A DNA stretch of 64,000 nt from HGM12587 sp945786935 (GCA_945786935.1 CALZFY010000001.1:49111-113110); one strand, 5' to 3'. Positions 1 through 9,735 are shown, counted from the stretch's first letter. Program-made: numbers and translations. The notes: generated by a model not told the origin, from the sequence alone.

Positions 1-124
1 GCTCGATAAATTCCAGTGCCTCCTCCTGGGAGGAAATGGGAAGTGTGGTTGCAATAAAGCGGGATTTTTTTTCTTCCAGCTCACCTACACCGCCCTCATA
101 GAGAATCTTGATACCCTTTGCCAT
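1..124 (-). CDS. YigZ/IMPACT family protein, N-terminal fragment (cut by window edge)
   Basis: Read on the minus strand from the ATG at 122-124, the peptide begins MAKGIKILYEGGVGELEEK and continues KSRFIATTLPISSQEEALEF. The KSRFIA segment followed by a P/S-x-x-EA stretch is the usual start of the YigZ/IMPACT family, whose members have been linked to translation control but have no firm biochemical role in Clostridia. A good ribosome site (AGGAG) lies just upstream on that strand. Only about 41 residues are inside the window, so the call rests on the N-terminus alone. Confidence 0.7.
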   Translation of the reverse strand, partial: MAKGIKILYEGGVGELEEKKSRFIATTLPISSQEEALEFIE

Positions 125-258
125 CCTTGGCTCCTTTATTAGTTATTCGCAGCTGTTTTGCAGCCGATGAACAGTTATTTTTCTTAATTATTTCTTACCA
201 ATATACAGATTTTCTCTTAAAAAAGCAAGTTTTCCTTTATTTAGAAAGGTGGATTTGC

Positions 259-264
259 TATAAT
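259..264 (+). promoter_or_regulatory. -10 box of the penicillin-binding protein gene
   Basis: A perfect TATAAT sits 25 bases before the ATG at 290, with a strong AAAGGAGG ribosome site between. The -35 is poor (TTTATT at about 236), so only the -10 is well supported. Confidence 0.5.
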
Positions 265-289
265 AATTTGGATAAAAGGAGGCTTACTC

Positions 290-2923
290 ATGAATTATAG
301 CAAGAAAGAGACTTCCAAAAAGCAGAAGTCACTTCATTCAAAAAAGAAAAAAGTGGGAAAGAAATTAAGTGTCATTTTCTTGAAAGCATTTCTCGTTTGT
401 ATGATCGCAGTGGTAGTTGTCGTTGGCTGTGCAGCCATTGGCATTATCAAAGGTGTGATCGATAACGCACCGGATATCACCAGTGAGAGCGTCATTCCAA
501 AGGGCTATAAGTCCACAGTTTATGACGCAGAGGGCAATAAGATGCAGGAATTGATCGCATCAGGTACCAATCGTACCATGGTTACCATTGATCAGATTCC
601 AAAACATGTGCAGAATGCATTTATTGCCATCGAGGATGAGCGCTTTTATGAACATAACGGAATTGACCTGCAGGGTATCATGCGTTCCGGTGTAAAATTT
701 ATAACCTCTGGATTTAAGACAAAACAGGGAGCCAGTACCATTACCCAGCAGCTTTTGAAAAACAACGTGTTTGACTTCATGTCAGAGGAGACCCTGGCAG
801 ATAACATCGAGCGAAAGATTCAGGAACAGTACCTGGCCATTCAGCTGGAAAAAACCATGTCTAAGGATGAGATCCTTCAGGCTTATTTAAATACGATCAA
901 TCTGGGACAAAATACTTTGGGTATTCAGGCAGCCAGCAACCGCTATTTCGGAAAGGACGTATCAGAGCTGACGATTGCCGAAGCGGCAGTGGTGGCAGGT
1001 ATTACCAAAAACCCGGAAAAATACAATCCGATCAAGAATCAGGAGGAAAATGAAAAAAGACGGGCTTTAGTTCTTAACAATATGCTGGAGCAGGAAATGA
1101 TCAGTCAAAGCGAGTATGAAACCGCCATGAAAGAGGATGTTTACAGTCATATTAAGAATGTAAACGAGTCTGTTGCGGAAAGTACGAAGGTGAATTCCTA
1201 CTTTACCGATGCGGTTGTTCAATCTGTGTTGGAGGATCTGAAGGAATTAAAGGGATATTCCGATACCCAGGCATACAACATGCTTTATGGTGGCGGCTTG
1301 CAGATCCATACTACCATGGATCCAAAGATTCAGGCCATTATGGATGAGGAAGCCGCAAATCCGGATAATTATCCGAATGATTATAAGATCGGTCTTGAAT
1401 ATGCCATGACGACTGTAAAGAAGGATGGAAGTACCACCAACTACAGTCAGGAAATGATGCAGGCATATTTTAAAGAAAAATATGGTACAAAAACCTATGA
1501 CCTTCTCTATAAGGATGAAGAAGCCGCTCAGGCTGCCATTGATGAATATGAGGCAGACATCATTGAGCCGGGGGATACGGTATACCGCAGTGTAAAAATG
1601 ACAGTACAGCCCCAGATATCCATGGTAGTCATGGATCAGTATACCGGTGAAGTCAAAGGTATCATTGGGGGCAGGGGAGAAAAGACGGCGAACCTGACTA
1701 TGAACCGTTCCAAGGATGCAGTCAGACAGCCCGGTTCTACCTTTAAGATCGTAGCAGCCTATGCTCCGGCACTGGATGCGGCAGGGATGTCTTTGGCTAC
1801 GACCCAGTATGATGGTCCTTATATGTATGAAGGGGGTACAGAGCCGAAACAGGTTCGTAACTGGAACGGAGAGGCCTATGCAGGCTGGACCAGTCTCAGA
1901 AAAGGTATTGAGCAGTCCATGAATATCCTGGCAGTTAAGACCTATACACAAAATGGTTCAGCACTGGGACTTACTTATCTGGATCGTTTTGGATTTACAA
2001 CCATTCAGAAGCAGGCGGATGCCAACGGCTTAAATGACTATGGTCCGGCAGTAGCACTGGGCGGACTGACCAGGGGTGTTACCAATCTGGAATTGACAGC
2101 AGCCTATGCAAGCATCGCCAATGCAGGAACCTATCAGGAACCGATCTTCTATACAAAGATTGAAGATATGGACGGAAATGTCATTATCGACAAAACAGCA
2201 AGCAGAGAAGTCCATGAAGCAGTTACTCCGCAGACAGCATGGCTTTTAACTTCTGCTATGAAGGATGTTGTGACACAGGGTACCGGTGGTGCATTAAAGC
2301 TGAATAAAATGACAGTAGCAGGTAAGACCGGTACGACCTCTGATTATGCAGACCTCTGGTTCGTAGGTTATACACCTTATTATACTGCCGGTGTCTGGGC
2401 CGGTTATGATATCCCGACCACCAAGCTGGCAAAATCAGAAAGAAATTATCATAAGACTCTCTGGAAGAAGGTCATGAGCAGAATCCATGAAGATCTGGAA
2501 AATAAGGATTTTGAAAAGCCGGAAGATATCGTACAGGTTGCGGTTTGTTCCGAATCCGGAAAACTTCCGATTCCGGGAGTATGTGATATGGATCCGAGAG
2601 GAAGCTGTGTCGTTACAGAATATTTTGCGAAAGGAACGGAGCCTACAGAAAGCTGTGATGTGCATATTATGGCAAAGATCTGTCATGTAACAGGTCAGCT
2701 GGCAACAGATGTATGTTACTGGCCATCCGATCAGGTTCGTGTCATCCTTCCGGTACTTCAGGAAGGGGTCAGAAACGATCCGACGGCAGATACAGCCTAT
2801 GGTGTATCTCTCCTTCCGGAAAATACCTGTACTACCTGTTCCGGTGGTGAGCAGCTTCAGGCGATTACCATTACGGAAAATTTTGACAGGCTAAACAGTG
2901 TTACTTCAGCCAGAAAACAGTAA
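290..2923 (+). CDS. Class A penicillin-binding protein (PBP1A type)
   Basis: Bifunctional peptidoglycan synthase: it polymerises lipid II into glycan strands and cross-links the stem peptides outside the membrane. The 877-residue protein has a basic cytoplasmic tail rich in Lys (1-25) and one membrane anchor (about 27-55). A GT51 transglycosylase domain follows, with the EDERFYEH motif (catalytic Glu near 115), GASTITQQLLKN and the RKIQE block. The transpeptidase domain shows STFK (Ser near 483), SMN and KTGT (Lys near 679). The C-terminal 200 residues are Cys-rich (CESS, CTTCSG), which is unusual but common in clostridial PBP1 tails. The ATG at 290 is supported by AAAGGAGG. A hairpin terminator follows, so it is probably transcribed alone. 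Confidence 0.95.
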   Translation: MNYSKKETSKKQKSLHSKKKKVGKKLSVIFLKAFLVCMIAVVVVVGCAAIGIIKGVIDNAPDITSESVIPKGYKSTVYDAEGNKMQELIASGTNRTMVTIDQIPKHVQNAFIAIEDERFYEHNGIDLQGIMRSGVKFITSGFKTKQGASTITQQLLKNNVFDFMSEETLADNIERKIQEQYLAIQLEKTMSKDEILQAYLNTINLGQNTLGIQAASNRYFGKDVSELTIAEAAVVAGITKNPEKYNPIKNQEENEKRRALVLNNMLEQEMISQSEYETAMKEDVYSHIKNVNESVAESTKVNSYFTDAVVQSVLEDLKELKGYSDTQAYNMLYGGGLQIHTTMDPKIQAIMDEEAANPDNYPNDYKIGLEYAMTTVKKDGSTTNYSQEMMQAYFKEKYGTKTYDLLYKDEEAAQAAIDEYEADIIEPGDTVYRSVKMTVQPQISMVVMDQYTGEVKGIIGGRGEKTANLTMNRSKDAVRQPGSTFKIVAAYAPALDAAGMSLATTQYDGPYMYEGGTEPKQVRNWNGEAYAGWTSLRKGIEQSMNILAVKTYTQNGSALGLTYLDRFGFTTIQKQADANGLNDYGPAVALGGLTRGVTNLELTAAYASIANAGTYQEPIFYTKIEDMDGNVIIDKTASREVHEAVTPQTAWLLTSAMKDVVTQGTGGALKLNKMTVAGKTGTTSDYADLWFVGYTPYYTAGVWAGYDIPTTKLAKSERNYHKTLWKKVMSRIHEDLENKDFEKPEDIVQVAVCSESGKLPIPGVCDMDPRGSCVVTEYFAKGTEPTESCDVHIMAKICHVTGQLATDVCYWPSDQVRVILPVLQEGVRNDPTADTAYGVSLLPENTCTTCSGGEQLQAITITENFDRLNSVTSARKQ

Positions 2924-2936
2924 TCCAGGAAAATCC

Positions 2937-2966
2937 GGGGCTTACCGAAAGGTAAGCCCCTTGTGT
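2937..2966 (+). terminator. Rho-independent-like hairpin after the PBP gene
   Basis: GGGGCTTACC, loop GAAA, then GGTAAGCCCC (2937-2946 and 2951-2960) make a perfect 10-bp stem with a GNRA tetraloop. The tail TTGTGT is weakly U-rich. Confidence 0.75.
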
Positions 2967-2988
2967 CACAATAAGACAGGAGGTATCC

Positions 2989-3468
2989 ATGATGGAAATA
3001 GAAAAAAAGTACCTGTTAAGAGAGGTTCCTGACTTAGAGCATTATCCCTCTCATAAAATTGAGCAGGCATATCTTTGTACGGATCCGGTGGTGAGAGTTC
3101 GCAGAGAAGACGAGCGCTATTATATGACTTATAAAGGTCAGGGGATGATGTCCAGGGAGGAATATAATCTTCCTTTGAATAAAGAAGCTTTTGAACATCT
3201 CAGCGCAAAGGCTGACGGAAATGTCATTCGAAAGACCCGCTACCTGATTCCTTTAGAGCAGGAGGAACTGGTGGCAGAGGTGGATGTGTTTGAATCACCC
3301 TTTGCTCCACTGATCCTGACGGAGGTAGAGTTTTCAAGCCGGGAGCAGGCAGAGCGGTTTGTACCACCAGTCTGGTTTGGGGAAGATGTGACCTTTGATG
3401 GAAGATATCATAACAGTTATTTAAGCAGGATGAAATTTGAAGAAAACAAAAGGAGAGAAAACAGATGA
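2989..3468 (+). CDS. CYTH domain protein (triphosphate tunnel metalloenzyme)
   Basis: The start MMEIEKKYLL contains the ExExK signature of CYTH/triphosphate tunnel enzymes, which hydrolyse inorganic or organic triphosphates with a divalent metal. Further basic and acidic strand residues expected for the tunnel are visible (RVRRED, YMTYKG, EVEFSS). The length of 159 residues suits a stand-alone CYTH protein. AGGAGG lies at 2978-2984; the ATG at 2992 is an equally possible start. The stop overlaps the next gene by four bases (ATGA), so the two are translationally coupled. The substrate cannot be told from sequence. Confidence 0.85.
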   Translation: MMEIEKKYLLREVPDLEHYPSHKIEQAYLCTDPVVRVRREDERYYMTYKGQGMMSREEYNLPLNKEAFEHLSAKADGNVIRKTRYLIPLEQEELVAEVDVFESPFAPLILTEVEFSSREQAERFVPPVWFGEDVTFDGRYHNSYLSRMKFEENKRRENR

Positions 3469-4016
3469 GCAAAGTATATGTATTTTTGGCAGAGGGATTT
3501 GAAGAAATTGAAGGCCTGACCGTAGTAGATCTGCTGCGCAGAGCAGGAATCGAAACAGAGATGGTTTCGGTGATGGACAGTAAAACAATCACCGGTTCCC
3601 ATAAGATCACTGTGACAGCAGACGGTATGTTTGAAGACTACACCTACGAGGATGCAAAGGTGCTGGTGCTTCCGGGCGGCATGCCGGGAACTTTAAATCT
3701 TGGAGCTCATGAAGGTCTATGTACACTTTTAAAGAAACATTATGATGCAGGAAAAATGGTGGCAGCAATCTGTGCCGCACCGAGTGTATTTGGAAAGCTT
3801 GGCTTCTTAGAGGGCAGGGTTGCAACCTGCTATCCGGGCTTTGAGAAACAGCTTCATGGTGCCACCGTCTGTGCTACTAAGGTAGCAGTGGATGGAAATG
3901 TGACAACTGCCAGAGGAATGGGTGCAGCCATTGATTTTTCCTTAAAGCTCATTGAACAGCTTGCAGGAAAGGAAAAAGCTGTGGAAATTGGCGAAGGAAT
4001 CATCTATTCCGTGTAA
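3465..4016 (+). CDS. DJ-1/PfpI family protein
   Basis: 183 residues with the DJ-1 fold pattern: FLAEGFEEIE near the N-terminus carries the conserved Glu, VLPGGMPGT follows, and the nucleophile elbow AAICAAPS holds the reactive Cys. It resembles the YajL/ThiJ branch, for which deglycase or chaperone-like protection against reactive carbonyls has been proposed. The start overlaps the stop of the CYTH gene (ATGA), and AGGAG precedes it. The exact activity is inferred from the family. Confidence 0.9.
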   Translation: MSKVYVFLAEGFEEIEGLTVVDLLRRAGIETEMVSVMDSKTITGSHKITVTADGMFEDYTYEDAKVLVLPGGMPGTLNLGAHEGLCTLLKKHYDAGKMVAAICAAPSVFGKLGFLEGRVATCYPGFEKQLHGATVCATKVAVDGNVTTARGMGAAIDFSLKLIEQLAGKEKAVEIGEGIIYSV

Positions 4017-4023
4017 AAAGTAC

Positions 4024-4052
4024 TGGAAATTGGGCACATTGTGTGCTATACT
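4024..4052 (+). promoter_or_regulatory. Promoter of tig
   Basis: TGGAAA (4024-4029), 17-base spacer, extended -10 TGCTATACT (TATACT 4047-4052). The -35 is weak but the TG extension compensates. It lies about 110 bases before the tig start. Confidence 0.6.
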
Positions 4053-4164
4053 CTTTGAATGACTGTAATCATGCCCTAAGCATGCTTATCAATTCAGAAC
4101 AGGAAGAGCAAAAGAATTCTCATCTTGTTTAAATAATTCACATAGAATGTTCAGGAGGATAAAC

Positions 4165-5451
4165 ATGAGCGTAAAAGTTGAAACACTTGAGAAGAACATG
4201 GCGAAGCTTACCATTGAGGTTGCAGCAGAAGAATTAGAAAAAGCACTTCAGGCAGCTTATAACAAACAGAAATCCAAAATCAGCATCCCGGGATTCCGTA
4301 AAGGTAAAGTACCACGTCAGATGGTAGAAAAAATGTACGGAGCAGGCTTCTTCTATGAAGATGCAGCAAATATGCTGATTCCGGCAGAATATGAAAAAGC
4401 AGCAGCAGAATGCGGTTTAGAACTGGTATCCAGACCGGTGATCGATATCGAGCAGATCGAAAAAGGAAAAGCATTTATTTTCACAGCAGAAGTAGCTGTA
4501 AAACCGGAAGTAACTTTAGGAGAATATAAAGGTCTTGAAGTTGCAAAAGCAGATACAGAAGTAACTGAAGAAGAAGTAACTGCTGAAATCGAAAAAGAAA
4601 GAGAAAAAAATGCGAGAACTATCAGCGTGGAAGACAGAGCAGTTGAAAACGGTGATATGATCATGCTTGACTTTGAAGGTTTTGTAGATGGCGTTGCTTT
4701 CGACGGTGGAAAAGGTGAAAACTATCCGTTAACCATCGGTTCCGGAGCATTCATTCCAGGATTCGAAGAACAGTTAACAGGTGCAAAGATCGGTGAAGAA
4801 TTAGAAGTAAATGTAACATTCCCGGCAGAATATCAGGCACCGGAGCTTGCAGGAAAAGCAGCTACTTTCAAATGTAAAGTAAATGAGATCAAAGTGAAGG
4901 AACTTCCGGAATTAGATGACGATTTCGCACAGGATGTTTCTAAATTCGATACATTGGCTGAATACAAAGAAGATGTAAAAGCAAAATTAGCAGAAAACAA
5001 AGCAGCAGCAGCTAAGAGAGCAAAAGAAGATGCAGTAATCGAAAAGATCATTGAAAATGCATCTATGGAAATTCCGGATGCTATGGTTGATACCCAGGCT
5101 CGTCAGATGGTAGATGAATTTGCTCAGAGAATTCAGGCACAGGGTCTTTCCTTTGAACAGTACTTACAGTTTACAGGCATGACACTGGATACTGCTTTAG
5201 AGCAGATGAAACCACAGGCTGTAAAACGTATCCAGAGCAGACTTGTTCTGGAAGCTGTTGTAAAAGCAGAAAATCTGGAAGTATCTGATGATGCAGTGAA
5301 AGCAGAGATCACAAAGATGGCAGAAACCTATAAGATGGAAGCAGATAAACTTGCAGAAATCATGAGTGAAGATGAAAAAGCTCAGATGAAGATGGATATG
5401 GCAATCGAAAAAGCAGTAGAACTCGTTACTGAAGCTGCAAAAGAAGTGTAG
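4165..5451 (+). CDS. tig: Trigger factor (ribosome-associated chaperone, PPIase)
   Basis: 428 residues that bind the ribosome at the exit tunnel and shield nascent chains. The N-terminal ribosome-binding domain carries the signature GFRKGKVPR. A central FKBP-type prolyl isomerase domain follows (MIMLDFEGFVDGVAFDGG, GSGAFIPGFEE), then the long helical C-terminal cradle rich in Lys, Glu and Ala. The start at 4165 is chosen because AGGAGG lies 6-8 bases upstream; a further ATG at 4147 lacks a site. Ala/Lys/Glu codons are strongly biased, as in highly expressed genes. clpP and clpX follow, a conserved order. Confidence 0.97.
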   Translation: MSVKVETLEKNMAKLTIEVAAEELEKALQAAYNKQKSKISIPGFRKGKVPRQMVEKMYGAGFFYEDAANMLIPAEYEKAAAECGLELVSRPVIDIEQIEKGKAFIFTAEVAVKPEVTLGEYKGLEVAKADTEVTEEEVTAEIEKEREKNARTISVEDRAVENGDMIMLDFEGFVDGVAFDGGKGENYPLTIGSGAFIPGFEEQLTGAKIGEELEVNVTFPAEYQAPELAGKAATFKCKVNEIKVKELPELDDDFAQDVSKFDTLAEYKEDVKAKLAENKAAAAKRAKEDAVIEKIIENASMEIPDAMVDTQARQMVDEFAQRIQAQGLSFEQYLQFTGMTLDTALEQMKPQAVKRIQSRLVLEAVVKAENLEVSDDAVKAEITKMAETYKMEADKLAEIMSEDEKAQMKMDMAIEKAVELVTEAAKEV

Positions 5452-5466
5452 TAAAAAGTGTAGAGC

Positions 5467-5497
5467 GGGGCACAGCGAAACCGCTGTGCCCCCTTTT
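5467..5497 (+). terminator. Hairpin between tig and clpP
   Basis: GGGGCACAGCG, loop AAAC, CGCTGTGCCCC (11 bp) followed by CTTTT. It probably ends or attenuates tig transcription before clpP. Confidence 0.8.
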
Positions 5498-5518
5498 GCA
5501 AAATAAGGAGGAGTTTAA

Positions 5519-6100
5519 ATGAGTTTAGTACCTTATGTCATTGAACAGACCAGTCGTGGTGAACGTTCCTATGATATTTATTCCCGTTTATTAAAAGAGA
5601 GAATTATTTTCCTTGACGGAGAAGTGAATGATGCCTCTGCAAGTGTCATCGTTGCCCAGCTTCTGTTTTTAGAGGCAGAGGATCCGAACAAGGATATTCA
5701 TTTATACATTAACAGTCCCGGCGGTTCCGTAACAGCAGGAATGGCGATTTATGATACTATGAACTATATCAAATGTGATGTTTCTACGATTTGCATCGGT
5801 ATGGCAGCCAGCATGGGCGCATTTTTATTATCCAGTGGTGCCAAAGGCAAACGTTATGCGCTTCCAAATGCAGAAGTCATGATCCATCAGCCATCCGGCG
5901 GAGCACAGGGACAGGCAACAGAGATTAAGATCGTTGCAGAGCACATTTTAAGAACCAGAAGTAAATTAAACGAGATTCTGGCTGCAAACACCAATCAGCC
6001 ATTAGAAGTGATTGAAAGAGATACAGAGAGAGACAATTACATGAGTGCAGAAGAAGCTGCCAGCTATGGACTTGTGGATACTGTGATCTCCAATCATTAA
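5519..6100 (+). CDS. clpP: ATP-dependent Clp protease proteolytic subunit
   Basis: Serine peptidase that forms the barrel-shaped tetradecamer fed by ClpX. 193 residues, the usual length. The catalytic Ser98 in GMAASMGAF and His123 in MIHQPSGGA are visible, and the acidic residue lies in the C-terminal ERDTERD region. The Pro-Gly-Gly loop NSPGGSV is intact. AAGGAGGAG stands before the ATG at 5519. clpX follows only 14 bases downstream. Confidence 0.98.
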   Translation: MSLVPYVIEQTSRGERSYDIYSRLLKERIIFLDGEVNDASASVIVAQLLFLEAEDPNKDIHLYINSPGGSVTAGMAIYDTMNYIKCDVSTICIGMAASMGAFLLSSGAKGKRYALPNAEVMIHQPSGGAQGQATEIKIVAEHILRTRSKLNEILAANTNQPLEVIERDTERDNYMSAEEAASYGLVDTVISNH

Positions 6101-6114
6101 TTTTGGAGGAATCC

Positions 6115-7347
6115 ATGGCTAGATATAAAGATGAAATAAGATGTTCTTTCTGCGGTAAGACAGAGGATCAGGTACGAAAGATGATCGCAGGTCCAAACGG
6201 TGTTTTTATCTGTAACGATTGTGTGGACATATGTGCAGGAATTGTTGAGGAAGAATATGATTTTGACTCTGTGCCCTTAGATCCGGGAGAAATCAATCTC
6301 TTAAAACCGGCAGAGATCAAGAAGTTTTTGGACGATTATGTCATCGGTCAGGATGCTGCAAAAAAGGTACTGGCTGTTTCCGTGTATAATCACTACAAAA
6401 GAGTTCTGGCAATGCAGCATGAGGAAAGTGATGTGGAACTTCAAAAGAGCAACATTCTTATGCTGGGGCCTACCGGTTCAGGAAAAACACTGCTGGCCCA
6501 GACACTGGCAAGAATACTCAATGTACCTTTTGCCATTGCGGATGCTACGACTCTGACTGAAGCAGGTTATGTAGGGGAAGATGTAGAAAACATTTTACTG
6601 AAGCTGATCCAGGCAGCAGATGGTGACGTGGCAAGAGCCGAATACGGAATCATTTATATTGATGAGATCGATAAGATTACAAGAAAATCAGAGAATCCGT
6701 CCATTACCAGAGACGTATCGGGAGAAGGCGTACAGCAGGCTCTTTTAAAGATCGTGGAAGGAACAGAAGCACATGTGCCGCCACAGGGCGGAAGAAAGCA
6801 CCCGCAGCAGGAGCTGATTCCAATCAATACCACAAATATCCTGTTTATCTGCGGCGGAGCATTTGAAGGACTGGATAAGATTATTGAACACCGTACAGAT
6901 AAAAAATCCATTGGATTTAATTCCCAGGTAACGACCTTAAGTGAGAAAAATCCGGGAACAATTCTACGTGAAGCACTTCCGGAAGATTTTATCAAATTCG
7001 GTATGATTCCGGAATTTGTTGGACGTGTTCCGGTGACCGTCGCATTGGATGCACTGAATAAGGAAGATATGGTTCATATTTTAACAGAGCCGAAAAACTC
7101 GATTGTCAAACAGTATAAAAAACTGTTTGAACTGGATGGAGTACAGCTTTCCTTTACGCAGGATGCACTGGAAGCAATTGCAGATAAAACCATTCAAAGA
7201 AAGACCGGTGCCAGAGGTTTACGTGCCATTATGGAAAGCATGATGATGGATACCATGTTTGAGATTCCGTCGGATGAAACCATTAAACATTGCACCATTA
7301 CAAAAGAGGTTGTAGAGGGAATTGGACAACCAAAGATAGAAAGATAG
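6115..7347 (+). CDS. clpX: ATP-dependent Clp protease ATP-binding subunit ClpX
   Basis: AAA+ unfoldase that recognises substrates and threads them into ClpP. 410 residues. The N-terminal C4 zinc-binding domain (CSFCGKT with CNDCVDIC) is followed by Walker A (GPTGSGKT), Walker B (IIYIDEIDK), the RDVSGEGVQQ segment before sensor regions and the ClpP-binding IGF-type loop (KSIGFNS). The ATG at 6115 follows TTTTGGAGGAATCC; an in-frame TTG at 6103 lies inside the ribosome site and is rejected. Confidence 0.98.
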   Translation: MARYKDEIRCSFCGKTEDQVRKMIAGPNGVFICNDCVDICAGIVEEEYDFDSVPLDPGEINLLKPAEIKKFLDDYVIGQDAAKKVLAVSVYNHYKRVLAMQHEESDVELQKSNILMLGPTGSGKTLLAQTLARILNVPFAIADATTLTEAGYVGEDVENILLKLIQAADGDVARAEYGIIYIDEIDKITRKSENPSITRDVSGEGVQQALLKIVEGTEAHVPPQGGRKHPQQELIPINTTNILFICGGAFEGLDKIIEHRTDKKSIGFNSQVTTLSEKNPGTILREALPEDFIKFGMIPEFVGRVPVTVALDALNKEDMVHILTEPKNSIVKQYKKLFELDGVQLSFTQDALEAIADKTIQRKTGARGLRAIMESMMMDTMFEIPSDETIKHCTITKEVVEGIGQPKIER

Positions 7348-7356
7348 ATGATGAGG

Positions 7357-7385
7357 GGGCGGCTGAAATATTCAGGAGCCCTTTT
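7357..7385 (+). terminator. Imperfect hairpin between clpX and lon
   Basis: GGGC, mismatch, CTGAA, loop ATA, TTCAG, mismatch, GCCC, then TTTT. Weak; more likely partial attenuation than a full stop. Confidence 0.45.
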
Positions 7386-7405
7386 CTGACTTTAAGGAGA
7401 AAAGC

Positions 7406-9727
7406 ATGAGAGATATCATACAGGTAATGCCGGCTGTGGCTCTTAGGGGAATGACGATTTTACCGGATATGATCGTTCACTTTGATGTGAGCAGAAGTAA
7501 ATCAAAAAAGGCAGTAGAGCGTGCCATGACCACCAATCAGAAACTGTTTGTGGTAACACAGCGGGATCCTGACATTGAGGAGCCGGAGAAGGAAGAGCTT
7601 TTTTCGGTGGGAACCATTGTCACGGTCAAACAGATGACAAAATTACAGCATGGTATTTTGAGAGTTCTGGTAGAAGCGGTGGAACGTGCGGAACTGATCG
7701 AACTTTTGGATAATCCGGATTTTCTGGAGGCAGAGATCACCACAGATAACAATACAGATGACCTTTCAGATCTTTCAGAAGAATGCAAAGAAGCCATGAA
7801 CAGAACTCTTTTGGATACTTTTGGAACCTATGTGAAGGTACATGGAAAGCTGAATCAGGATGTAGTACGTCAGCTCATGGAGATGGATGACCTGGAGCAT
7901 TTGATGAACCTGATTCCGGTACATGCCATGTTAAAATGGCAGAATATGCAGAAGATTCTGGATATGGGAAGACTGACAGAAAAATATGAGCAGCTTCTTC
8001 TGATCTTAAAGAATGAGCTGGAGATACATCAGATCAAACGTCAGTTAGAAGAGAAGGTCAAGGCACGGATCGATCAGCATCAGAAGGAGTATGTTCTTCG
8101 GGAGGAATTAAAGTCTATCCGGGAGGAACTGGGTGAGGATGACATCCAGTCGGATCTGGATGGATTTTTAGAGGAAACGAAAAAGCTGAAGGCACCCAAA
8201 GAGGTAAAGGCAAAGCTTGAGAAGGAAATCAAACGGCTGAAACTCATCGGAATGAACTCTTCAGAAAGCAGTGTGATCCGCGGATACATTGAGACCCTTC
8301 TGGAAATGCCCTGGGGAAAGTCCCAGAAGGAGACAGCGGATGTCAAACTGGCACAGCAGGTATTGGATGAAGATCATTACGGATTAGAACAGGTGAAAGA
8401 ACGTGTTTTGGAATTTCTGGCAGTCCGCAGCTTAAATAAGCAGGGACAAAGCCCGATCCTTTGTCTGGTGGGACCTCCGGGAACCGGTAAGACGTCCATT
8501 GCAAAATCCATTGCACGGGCGCTCAATAAAAAATATGTACGGATCTGTCTTGGCGGTGTTCAGGACGAAGCAGAGATTCGGGGACACAGAAGAACCTATG
8601 TAGGTGCTATGCCGGGGCGCATTGCAGCCGGTATGAAGCAGGCAGGAGTGAAAAATCCGCTGATGCTCTTAGACGAGATCGATAAGGTCAGCAGCAATTA
8701 CAGAGGAGACACTTCCGCAGCCCTGTTGGAAGTGTTAGACAGTGAGCAGAATGATAAATTCAGGGATCATTACATTGAGCTTCCCATGGATCTTTCCGAA
8801 GTATTATTCATAGCAACTGCCAATGATGCACATAATATTCCAAGACCGCTGTATGACCGTATGGAGATCATCGAGGTAACCAGTTATACGGAAAATGAAA
8901 AATTTCATATTGCAAAAGAGCATCTTCTTCCAAAACAGCTTGAAAAAAACGGGCTGAAATCCGAACAGATGAAAATTTCTGATGCAGGTCTTCGAAAGCT
9001 TATTTCCTCTTATACGAAGGAAGCGGGAGTTCGTTCCCTGGAAAGACGTCTGGGAGAGCTTTGCAGAAAGAGCGCCCGGATGATTCTCGAGAATGACAGG
9101 AAAACCGTGCGTATCACTGATACCAATCTGGAAAAGTTTTTAGGAAAACCCGTCTATACCTACAATATGGCCAATGAACAGGATGAGATTGGAATCGTTC
9201 GGGGACTTGCCTGGACCAGTGTGGGAGGAGATACCCTGCAGATCGAGGTGAATGTGATGCCCGGTAAGGGAGAGCTTCTTTTGACCGGTCAGCTGGGGGA
9301 TGTGATGAAAGAATCTGCCCGTGCAGGAATCACTTATATCCGTTCCATCGTAAGCCGTTACGGGATAGAAAAGGAATATTTTGAAAAACATGATATTCAT
9401 ATACATATTCCGGAAGGGGCTGTACCAAAGGATGGTCCGTCCGCCGGAATCACTATGGCCACCGCCATGCTCTCTGCCATTATCGAAAAGCCTGTAAAGG
9501 CCAGTGTTGCCATGACCGGTGAAATTACCTTAAGAGGACGGGTATTGCCTATTGGCGGCCTGAAGGAAAAGATTCTGGCAGCCAAAAATGCGGGAATCAA
9601 AACCGTACTGGTACCAAAGAAAAATGAAAAGGATATTGAGGAAATATCCACGGAGATCAAACGGGGAATCGAGATCCTGTTTGTGGAAACTATGGAACAG
9701 GTCATTGCACAGGCAATTGCAGAATAG
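7406..9727 (+). CDS. lon: ATP-dependent endopeptidase Lon
   Basis: Single-chain AAA+ protease of 773 residues (LonA type). The N-terminal substrate-binding domain starts at VMPAVALRGM, a coiled segment follows, then Walker A (GPPGTGKTS) and Walker B (LMLLDEIDK). The C-terminal protease domain has the catalytic dyad: Ser679 in PKDGPSAG and Lys722 in GGLKEKILA, both intact. GAGGAGAA-like sequence (AAGGAGAA) precedes the ATG. The position right after clpX places two energy-dependent proteases together. No CIRCE or CtsR-like site was seen just upstream. Confidence 0.97.
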   Translation: MRDIIQVMPAVALRGMTILPDMIVHFDVSRSKSKKAVERAMTTNQKLFVVTQRDPDIEEPEKEELFSVGTIVTVKQMTKLQHGILRVLVEAVERAELIELLDNPDFLEAEITTDNNTDDLSDLSEECKEAMNRTLLDTFGTYVKVHGKLNQDVVRQLMEMDDLEHLMNLIPVHAMLKWQNMQKILDMGRLTEKYEQLLLILKNELEIHQIKRQLEEKVKARIDQHQKEYVLREELKSIREELGEDDIQSDLDGFLEETKKLKAPKEVKAKLEKEIKRLKLIGMNSSESSVIRGYIETLLEMPWGKSQKETADVKLAQQVLDEDHYGLEQVKERVLEFLAVRSLNKQGQSPILCLVGPPGTGKTSIAKSIARALNKKYVRICLGGVQDEAEIRGHRRTYVGAMPGRIAAGMKQAGVKNPLMLLDEIDKVSSNYRGDTSAALLEVLDSEQNDKFRDHYIELPMDLSEVLFIATANDAHNIPRPLYDRMEIIEVTSYTENEKFHIAKEHLLPKQLEKNGLKSEQMKISDAGLRKLISSYTKEAGVRSLERRLGELCRKSARMILENDRKTVRITDTNLEKFLGKPVYTYNMANEQDEIGIVRGLAWTSVGGDTLQIEVNVMPGKGELLLTGQLGDVMKESARAGITYIRSIVSRYGIEKEYFEKHDIHIHIPEGAVPKDGPSAGITMATAMLSAIIEKPVKASVAMTGEITLRGRVLPIGGLKEKILAAKNAGIKTVLVPKKNEKDIEEISTEIKRGIEILFVETMEQVIAQAIAE

Positions 9728-9735
9728 GAGAAGCC

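Noticed and set aside
141..180. Another copy of the palindromic family (AGCTGTT ... AACAGTT) before the PBP gene
   Set aside because: Only five core positions pair and the shared GGAA-ACTGAA segment is missing; could be chance.
1247..1951. Minus-strand open reading of 234 codons inside the PBP gene
   Set aside because: It is antisense to the transpeptidase region, has no ribosome site and no family resemblance; a shadow of biased codons.
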